A stretch of 64,000 bases of DNA from Porphyra umbilicalis (lineage: Eukaryota > Rhodophyta > Bangiophyceae > Bangiales > Bangiaceae). The stretch spans positions 1-64,000 of the forward strand of contig KV919059.1 in the NCBI GenBank assembly GCA_002049455.2. The letters run 5' to 3'. A program made the position numbers and the translations under genes. Under the pieces are notes generated by a model. It ran no database searches. It worked only from the letters and a program-made list of their open reading frames with translations, and was not told where the DNA came from. Of the stretch, positions 54,313-64,000 are shown one piece after another (position 1 is the first letter of the stretch; each line of letters begins with the position of its first letter).

Positions 54313-57300
54313 TTATCGGAATCTAAGAGACGACACATCCCCTGACCATCTCCCGCGGGAGTTACCCCCTACTCTCCAATTCCAGCCAAATGTGGGCTTA
54401 CACCCTCCACAGTAGCACCCCCCCCCCACTGGGGGTGCCTGCAAAGCAAAGCAGCGGGCGTAACGGTCGGCCACGCCCCGCGCGTGTGATCGCCAGATGG
54501 CGACCGACACGTCACGCAGGAGCCCAGCGCGAACCGCCGCCAGCGTGGGGCCCCGAAACGCCTCTGTCAGCCAACGGTCGGTGGCAGGTGCCACGCGTCC
54601 GTAAGCCTCCCACATGAGTGGTGTAAACTCGTGTGGGGTGGCGGTCGCGGGCAGAGACGGGGAGTACTTGGCCGATTTGGCCGCCTCCCGCGCCTCGCCC
54701 GTGACCACCCGCAGCGGCGCGTCCGCCACCGGCGCCACCACTCGGGCGGCGAACGGCCACGCGACGGAGACGTCGGCCTAGGTGACGACGCCCGACGAGC
54801 CGTTCTTCGCCCGAAGGTCGGGGCGGAGCACGCTGTGGGCGTCGTCACGACCGGTCTCCACCACCACGTCCTCCAAGCCCGGGGCGCGGCGCAGCGCCGC
54901 CGCCACCAACCCCACGATCGGGTGGTGGAGGCGGGCGCGCCGTAGCTCCTGCTGCGGGCAGGTAAAGAGGAGGTGGCGGCCGTCCGAGTCAACGTCGGCG
55001 CCGCAGCGGTAGCGCGGCGCCGGCGGCGTGGAACGCGGCGCCACGTCAAGCCACAGGCGCACCGCCGCCCGCATGGCGGCGCCCGAAAAATGGCGACCCC
55101 CCCCACACCCGACGCGGGCAGCGCAGAGAGCCAGAGCGAGGCACGGTGGCCCCGGCACGCGGCCAGGCCCGCCCAAGCCCACAACGACAGCTCCGCATAC
55201 TGCCACGCCCGCCGTGCGGCGTGCGCGGGTACAGAGAGGTCGCGCTACACGCGCTGCTTCAGGCAGTCGCCCGTCCCCTCCACGATCACCCGCCACAATG
55301 GCACCGAGTGTAGCGCTGGGCCGTGTTGGCCATTGGCCGGATGCAGGGTCGCTCCAGGGCCACACTCGAGGTCGGGGGGGGGGGGGGTGGCAGAGCATCG
55401 CCCGAGCGCCGGGGCGGCGGCCACAGCAGCCCCGTGTTGGGCGCTACGGCGTGCGCGGTGGCGGCGTCGCGCAGGTCGAGCAGGTCGCCACACAGGGCGG
55501 CCACGGCTGGGGGGACCGGCGGTGGGGCCGCCGCCGCCGCCGACGCCGCCGCAAGGGGGCGAGGCTGTTCGCTGTCGGCCGGCGGCGGCGGCGGCGCGGG
55601 TATCGAACGCAGCCTTCGTATGGCCGAGTGACCCGCGGTCGCGCTGCCTCGGCGGGGGGGGCTCAAATCGGGCAGAATCGCCCCCCACCGCCGGCGGAAC
55701 CGACACATTCGGAATGACGGCGGCGGTGGGCGTGGCCGACACCCCAGTTGCCCACGGGAGCGCCGCGCCGGCGGTAGCGCCCCGCGCTGGCGGGCCACGA
55801 GACACGGGCGGGGCCAGCGCAGCAGGAGGGGCGACCCGCGCAGCTCGAGGCCGGCACGGGGCAGCAGGGCAGTGAGGCAGTGGGGCGGCTGGCGCCACCC
55901 GGCGCGGAGGACTGCCTTCGTCCCGGCCAGAACGAAAAGAGGGGCAAGGACCACCGGCAAGACAGCCCCCCGCCTCCCTACCCGCACCAGGCAGCCGCAG
56001 CAGCGCGTCCGCGGACGCTCGGAGGGTGGGGGAGTAGGACCGCCCGGCCCGCAGCGCGTCCACCCACGAGGCGAGGGCGGCCGCAGGCGCAACAGCAGTC
56101 CGCCTCCCGATTCCTAGCCCCCCCATCGCGACGGGGAGGGCAGCACGCGCGACATCCGCCGCCTGCGTGGCGGCGTCATCACGCGCGTCACACAGAAGGA
56201 CACAGAGCGCGCGCTGCGCCCCGCGGTCGACGGCGCCGGCGAGCTTGGCGCCTTCGGCCAGCGGCAGGTCGCGTAGCAAATAGATGGCCTGCGGCTTCGC
56301 GCACAAGCGCAGCAGAAGCAACTGCACATGCAGCGCGTCTGGCGGCAAGGCCGCGATGGCGTCGCACAGGGCCACCTGCTCGGTAGCGAGCCCGTCGACG
56401 GCCGCCGCCAAATAGGCTGGGGTGCCCAGGGGCACCGAGAACTGTGTGAGGCCCTCTGCGTGCCACTGGGCGGTCCACCTGGGTGGTGCCCCCCCCCCCG
56501 CCGGCGACCACCCCACGCACTTGGGTGGCTCCAGCACCGCGTCCGCCTCCCCCTCCAGCCGTGCGGCGCCGTCCAGCACGCGCGCAGCGCGCCCGGCGGC
56601 CGTCCGACGACCACGTCGTCGTGGAACGCCCGCACGAGCACCGACGGGTGCTCGACGCGGATCCGCTCCAGCAGTTGCCACATGGCGGCCGCGTGCAGTA
56701 GCGGGCCAAGCGGATCGCCCTGCTGGGCGCCCCGCTAGGCGTGCAGCCACCAGCGCGGCGGCGTTGTAGGGAACACACACGCGGCCGCGGCTGCGGGCAC
56801 AGCGCCGCGCGCCCCCGGCTGTGGCGGTGGCTCGGCAGCATCCGCCGCCCACCCGAATACACAGAGACCCTCCCCCCCGTACATTCAGGTAAGGTACGGT
56901 GTGAGGAGGGAGAGGGAGCGGTGGAGCACCGCGGCCGCCGCAGACCGATAAACAAGGTTAAAGGCATTTCTGAAGTCTAGCTGCAGGACCGCGTGGTCGG
57001 GGTGTTGGGCAAGGTGCGCTGCCAACTCGTGGAGAATTCGCTCACACGCGTTGGCGACGCCCACACCCAGCTGCACTGGGGCCAGCAGGTCCGCCGCAGC
57101 GGCACGCGCTGTCCCCGCCAGGGCCGACGCGGCAAGCTTGCGCAGGGCCTTCGGCATGCCAATAGGCCGGAGGCCCGGCATCCCGTCCGCGCCCACGCCG
57201 CCAGGCTTGGCCAGCAGCAGAAGGTCTGCGCCGGCCAGCGCGTGCGTTGCGACGGCGGGCACGCGCGTCGTCGCCGCGGCGCTGGTGAGCAGCACGCCGA

Positions 57301-57850
57301 CGCTGAACAGAGCGTCACGGCCAGCCTCCCCCGGCGCCCACAGGTGCTCCATACCTTCGAGCCGACGGCCAAGCTGTGCGCGCTTGGCCGTCAGGCGGCG
57401 GCGGCACAGGTCGGCCGCCATCGCCGCGGCCGCCTCCGCCGACAGCTGGCGGTGGCGGACAGGCCCCAGCACGGCGGGGCTCCACGAGGACACGCCGTCC
57501 AGCAGCGTGAGCCCCGCCGCCGCCGGCAGCCCCCGCACTGCCGACGCAAACGCTGCCGCCGCGGACACCTCGAGGGTGACCGCGGCGGTCGACCCGAAGC
57601 GGTCCAAGTCGACGAGACGGTCGACGTGGACCCCCGTCAAGTCGGCCACGAGGCCGCGCAGGCAGTGCGCGCGCGCCTCACGGCCGACCCCGGACACCAA
57701 CACCGTCGTGAGGGTGATGGGGGTGGGCGGGTCCCCACCCCGCCCCCCGCCACCAGCACGCAAAGCAACCGCCGCCGACACTCGCGCGGCCGCCGCCGCG
57801 GCCGCCCCAGCCTCGGTGGCCGCCGCCGGCGGCACCCCACCAGCCGCCAA
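54313..57850 (-). pseudogene. Retroelement polyprotein: reverse transcriptase plus restriction-like endonuclease (frames broken)
   Basis: The frame 57850-56885 has a small alpha/beta domain (TTVLVSGVG...), then KPGGVGADGMPGLRPIGMPKAL and RT motif A, QLDFRNAFNLVY (56948-56983). After frame changes near a G run at about 56870, GAQQGDPLGPLLHA and motif C, AFHDDVVVG (about 56602-56632), follow; another shift leads to PPKCVGWSPAG, FSVPLGTPAYL, YLLRDLPLAEG and LPVAMGGLGIG (to about 56050). Further on, C-G-x8-H-x4-C (about 54955-55015), then LRPDL, stop (TAG near 54778), ADVSV and AAKSAKYSP resemble the CCHC and R/KPD...D/E motifs of restriction-like endonucleases. The RT catalytic Asp residues and the RPD are intact, but at least three frameshifts and one stop interrupt it; two breaks lie near G or C runs. 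It ends near 54313. Confidence 0.8.
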
Positions 57851-58270
57851 GACGCGCCGCCCGACAGGCGCCGCCCCCCCCCGTCCGCCGTCGCCGCCCC
57901 GCCTGCCGCCGCGCCGCCCGCCGTCGACGCGTTGGCGGTCGGCCGGCGGCGGCCACGCCGGACGTCAGTGGTCCAGCCGCCGCCGTCGGCCACTCTACCA
58001 CGTGGCACCCCCCTCCCCTCAGGGGAGGCAGAAAACACAGGGGCCCCGGCCAGCCCAGCCACAGCACCGCCAGCACCAACAGACACCGCCGCCGGTGTCG
58101 GGGGGAGGGGGGAAGAAGACCCCCCAGGTCGGGGGGCGGGGGGAACGCGATCCCCCCCCGCGGCGGAGAGGACGGCAGTGTCCCCCACCGGTGGCGGCGG
58201 CAGGACACCCGCCGCCGCCGACGAAGACGACGGCGGCGCTAATCGCAACGCCGCGCAATCATTGGCCCGT

Positions 58271-58318
58271 ATTAGGCGAACGAGCGAATCAAAGAGTCTG
58301 ATTCGCTCGTCGCTAATT
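58271..58318. repeat. Long hairpin near the retroelement 5' end
   Basis: A 12-bp perfect stem, ACGAGCGAATCA / TGATTCGCTCGT, with a 7-nt loop. The stem extends outward with ATTAG-G-CGA / TCGCTAAT to about 20 bp with one bulge. It lies about 170-220 nt into the element. Confidence 0.8.
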
Positions 58319-58473
58319 CGGACCCCGATCGCGACGCCGACGATCGCAACGACACCGCGCGCCGCCGCCTCAAACGTCGCCCGTTCCACCTCCCCCGCAC
58401 CTCCCCCCGCAATCCCGCGCGACAGGGGGGCGCCCCGCACCCCCCCGCACCCTGCCACACGCACCTGGCCGAC

Positions 58474-58478
58474 AAAAA
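58474..58478 (-). terminator. T5 run, likely Pol III terminator of tRNA-iMet
   Basis: TTTTT on the minus strand, 12 nt after the tRNA 3' end and, if the duplication marks the insertion point, inside the first 17 nt of the retroelement. The TTTT behind the partial tRNA copy (54248-54251) would be the terminator of the uninterrupted locus. Confidence 0.6.
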
Positions 58479-58490
58479 TGAGACAGCTTG

Positions 58491-58574
58491 TAGCACCAGG
58501 TGGTTTCGATCCACCGCCCTCTGGGTTATGGGCCCAGCGCGCTTTAGCGAATTGAACCACTGCGCTATGGTGCT
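58491..58574 (-). tRNA. Initiator tRNA-Met (CAT) with a 12-nt D-loop insertion
   Basis: Acceptor AGCACCA pairs with TGGTGCT, with discriminator A and first pair A-T, an initiator feature. The anticodon arm CTGGG-CCCATAA-CCCAG with C33 and three G-C pairs, and the T arm GGTGG-ATCGAAA-CCACC with A54 and A60, are the eukaryotic initiator hallmarks. The A box TAGCGCAGTGG and B box GTGGATCGAAACC fit Pol III consensus. The D arm GCGC/GCGC has a 19-nt loop instead of 7: relative to canonical AGTGG-AA, TTCAATTCGCTA is inserted after the A box. It could be a D-loop expansion, an intron-like insert or a mark of a decaying gene. CCA is not encoded, as expected. A retroelement follows directly. Confidence 0.85.
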
Positions 58575-59076
58575 CGCATCTGATGACAACCAGCCATACG
58601 GATACACTGTATCACAAAATGCTGTAATGGCTCTCTCCATGAAATCGTCAGCTTGAATAGCGATTCTTATTTTAGTCAATCTGATGTGATCTTCGGATAA
58701 TTCTAGCTGTTTCGATTACATGTTCGACTGCTTCTGAATATCCTGCATTTCGGTTAGGCACTGCGAGTCAAGAATCGGACACATGTATAAGTTTGGATTT
58801 TCTTTTCTGAAATGTTCGTGTGTGGCATATCCTACAGCACATACATAAAATGGCTGAGCAGGAAAGAAAATATTGACTATTTCGGACTTACAATGGGATG
58901 CTTTGTATGTACGGTCGTCGAGGAGCAGAGTGGAGAGGTGCCAAGCCCACGCAGCTTGCATTGCAGCCCTATACATCTTTGCGAAGACGGCATTTACGGC
59001 GAAAATGTCGACGTCCCCCTACTCGTCCGGCTTGTCCCCAGTGTATTCCTGCACCGCTGCCACAGTTCCCTTCTTA
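58575..59076. other. Intergenic DNA between tRNA-iMet and MsrA
   Basis: AT-richer sequence holding the upstream region of the tRNA gene and the 3' UTR of MsrA. No gene is seen. Confidence 0.5.
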
Positions 59077-59991
59077 TCACCCCTCCCCGTCACTGACCGA
59101 AGGTAAAGGTAGTGCCAATGGAGGTACGTACACAGTATTGGCGTTGGTCGGACACGTCGCCCATGGGTTTTCTGCAAGGTACTGCTGGTGGTACAGCTCC
59201 GCATTGTAAAATGGGTACACCGCTGCGTCGGCGACGGCGCTGACCACCGCATCGCCTTCCACGCCACCGGGGGGGCGCGAGCGACGGCGACCGTGGCCGC
59301 TGCCGCCCTCTCCGCTCGACGTGGACACGGCCACGGCCGCCTGTGACGTGTCGCCTTCTGGTGACGCCCGTGCCTCCCCTTGCTGCTTGGTCACTGGTGC
59401 CGACGCCGCCGCTGCCGCCGCCGCCGCCGCCTCCTGCCGCTTCCGCAGTAGCGCGTCAAAATGTGCCAGACGCTCCCCGGCCGCCACCCGCTGGACGGCA
59501 CCTACACAAAACACAACCGACCGATACTGCACGCCTGTGTCCCCCCCTTGCCGGTTGACCGTCGTCGGGTCGTGCGAGGCGAGCCACACATCGACGGCCG
59601 CGGCGTAGGGTAACACATTCGGATCAATGACGACCTTGACGACTTCGGCAAAGCCCGCTTCGCCGGCGCAAACCGCGCGGTAGGAGGGGTTGACGACATC
59701 GTCGTCACCCCCCTGAAATCCCACGGCGGTTGTGACAACCCCGGGGGTGCCCCAAAAGGTGCGCTCGAGGGACCAAAAACAGCCCCCTCCAAAGTAGGCA
59801 ATTTCATAGCCGCGTGCGAGGTAGTGGGCATCTGCGTGGATGGGCGAGCCAAGCACCCGGTGGGTCTCCAACTTCAGAGTTGGGAAAAGCGGGGGGGGTG
59901 GGGAAAGCGCCGAAAAGAACTGCAGGCGGTCAAGCCGCAGTACGCTTGCGTCCAGGGTGAGTGGTCGGGGGCACACACGGGTCGGTCGCAC
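59077..59991 (-). CDS. MSRA: Peptide methionine-(S)-sulfoxide reductase MsrA
   Basis: Reduces methionine-S-sulfoxide in proteins, using an active-site Cys regenerated by thioredoxin. The 304-residue product has the catalytic GGGCFWSLE with C71, then VGFQGG, PSYRAVCAGEAGFAEVVKV, the HDPTTVNRQGGDTGVQYRS block and, near the C-terminus, YNAELYHQQYLAENP. All core MsrA motifs are present, and the order is standard. The N-terminus up to about 60 is Leu/Pro/Arg-rich and could be a mitochondrial targeting sequence. An Ala, Gly, Ser and Arg-rich insertion of roughly 75 residues separates the core from the YHQQYL block, longer than usual in the family. The C-terminus after CPTNANTVY differs from typical MsrA and contains no obvious resolving Cys. 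The start at 59991 is the only Met before the core. Divergent from glycerol kinase. Confidence 0.94.
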   Translation of the reverse strand: MRPTRVCPRPLTLDASVLRLDRLQFFSALSPPPPLFPTLKLETHRVLGSPIHADAHYLARGYEIAYFGGGCFWSLERTFWGTPGVVTTAVGFQGGDDDVVNPSYRAVCAGEAGFAEVVKVVIDPNVLPYAAAVDVWLASHDPTTVNRQGGDTGVQYRSVVFCVGAVQRVAAGERLAHFDALLRKRQEAAAAAAAAASAPVTKQQGEARASPEGDTSQAAVAVSTSSGEGGSGHGRRRSRPPGGVEGDAVVSAVADAAVYPFYNAELYHQQYLAENPWATCPTNANTVYVPPLALPLPSVSDGEG

Positions 59992-63107
<3,116 letters not shown>

Positions 63108-64000
63108 GATGCAGCAGGCTGGGGACGCGGAGCAGCGCGGCACGCCTCGCGCCTTCTTGTTTCTGCACCGCTTGGTGGCAGCGGGAGTCATTGTTGTGGT
63201 TGCGCCGGTAACTGTTTCTGTTGCGTACCGATGTTGCTGTCGCAGGTGACCCCCACACCACGGTCACCGCCCTGTCTTGACCGCCAGACGCAGCGGAAGA
63301 GGGTTTGTTCAAAAAGACAGGTAGCGACAAAGCAATTGGAGCTCGGGGATTTTCGACACAGTGGCCTTGAAAGCTCTAAACTTTTCTCTTTGCTGCTCTG
63401 ATCCGAGGCAGGTTTGGCCTAAATACTTTAGTGTCTATTGCCCTGATCTTGAGGATCAATTGACCCTACTTGCGCGAAAAAAATGAATCTCTCTTCCTTG
63501 CCGTGCACATTTTGGTGCCCTCAGGGGCCCTTGAACGGTAAGACGGGCTTTCTGCGTTCGCCTGTGTCGAAAAAAAACAGAACGGACGTCAGAAAGGTTC
63601 TTTTTTGAGGTGCACCATATGACGATCAATTGATTCTTAGAGGATCAAATGATCCCCTCAGGGGAATAACACTAGGAAGGTGTCTGGTGGAATCTGCCGC
63701 CGGTGGCCACACGTGGAGGTCGTGACGCCGCGCGGCCACACGCTTCGCGCCGGTTCGGCGACACAGCCGCCCACGCCGTCTGTTTGTGAACGGAAAGTGC
63801 AGCGTGGGGACAACGTGCACTCCCCGTTGCTGTACTGGACGCCGATTGGCTCCTGCCCTTGTTTCGGCGCTATCTCCCCCGCCGCCGCCGGTGGCCGTCG
63901 TGAGCCGCCGCCCCAACAAGCCTCCCAGACGAAGGCTGAGCGCCCTGCTCGTTTTACGGAGCTCAGCGGGGCCGCCTGTTTTGTCCCACTCCGTAGCCTT
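63108..64000. other. Region downstream of glycerol kinase to the window end
   Basis: A 3' UTR is expected at the start. Short A and T runs, and GATCAATTGA words at about 63454 and 63625, followed by the near-palindrome GGATCAAATGATCC at about 63642. GATTGGCTC at about 63845 resembles the half-site seen in two other upstream regions and could belong to a gene beyond the window. A 97-codon frame at 63626-63919 (-) is not supported. Confidence 0.4.

Larger units (their letters stand above)
54308..58490 (-). mobile_element. Non-LTR-type retroelement with restriction-like endonuclease, inserted behind tRNA-iMet
   Basis: A 4183-bp segment bounded by a 43-bp direct repeat of the tRNA-iMet 3' half, lying in the same orientation as the tRNA. 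It carries an N-terminal Ala/Gly/Pro-rich ORF, a reverse transcriptase and a C-terminal zinc plus restriction-like endonuclease region, an order typical of early-branching site-specific non-LTR retrotransposons (R2/NeSL/CRE-type). No long terminal repeats and no poly(A) tail are visible. Two further decayed fragments of the same family occur in the window (50.6-51.3 and 40.6-40.8 kb) without tRNA sequence next to them. Assignment to this class rests on domain order and motifs, not on a phylogeny. Confidence 0.82.
57637..58490 (-). pseudogene. Retroelement N-terminal ORF region (ORF1/gag-like)
   Basis: An open frame on the minus strand enters from the tRNA sequence itself (no stop upstream until within the tRNA) and continues to 57637. 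It begins with LIFVGQVRVAG, has a helix-prone stretch (ERATFEAAARGVVAIVGVAIGV) and becomes Pro/Ala/Gly/Arg-rich. It contains no Met codon after the tRNA, so either translation starts differently or the start has been lost. It overlaps the RT frame by about 210 bp. No zinc knuckle is seen. Low complexity makes its coding status uncertain. Confidence 0.4.

Overview
The window is nuclear DNA of a very GC-rich eukaryote, most likely a unicellular protist or an early-branching fungus. The evidence is a cytosolic chaperonin subunit (CCT4), short GT-AG introns in two genes, a eukaryote-type initiator tRNA-Met, and eukaryotic transposon families (IS630/Tc1-like, pogo-like, Plavaka/tnp2-like, a non-LTR-type reverse transcriptase element with a restriction-like endonuclease). 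I cannot name the species. Long G and C homopolymers are common. Some apparent frameshifts fall exactly on them, so part of the gene breakage may be consensus error.

Layout. 1-1.75 kb: low-complexity GC-rich DNA. 1.75-3.46 kb: CCT4 (+). 5.03-6.48 kb: an unrecognised two-exon Cys/His-rich protein gene (-). 6.76-10.45 kb: a large near-perfect inverted repeat (arms about 1.7 kb, spacer about 275 bp). 10.94-12.12 kb: an intact IS630/Tc1-type transposase ORF (+). 12.76-13.04 kb: four copies of the dyad TTGGCT-N7-GTCCAA, upstream of a putative 2-oxoglutarate/Fe(II) dioxygenase gene (13.24-14.69 kb) broken at two homopolymers. 14.7-17.1 kb: CCG-rich repeat DNA. 17-41 kb: mostly gene-poor, with two 399-bp MITE copies in opposite orientation, minisatellites, hairpins and degraded coding-like remnants. 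41-54 kb: a transposon graveyard with a dead pogo-like element, a dead Plavaka/tnp2-like element carrying a nested 399-bp TIR element, and fragments of the reverse transcriptase element. 54.27-58.57 kb: the best retroelement copy, lying directly behind an initiator tRNA-Met gene and bounded by a 43-bp duplication of that tRNA's 3' half. 59.08-63.11 kb: two housekeeping genes transcribed divergently, MsrA (-) and glycerol kinase (+, one intron).

The cellular genes (protein folding, methionine-sulfoxide repair, glycerol phosphorylation, translation initiation) are not functionally linked. They form small islands near the ends of the window, separated by repetitive DNA. The most novel structure is the retroelement/tRNA arrangement. 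The element sits immediately 3' of tRNA-iMet in the same orientation, the tRNA remains complete, a T5 run just inside the element could act as its Pol III terminator, and the 43-bp direct repeat looks like a long target-site duplication. The tRNA itself carries a 12-nt insertion in its D-loop.
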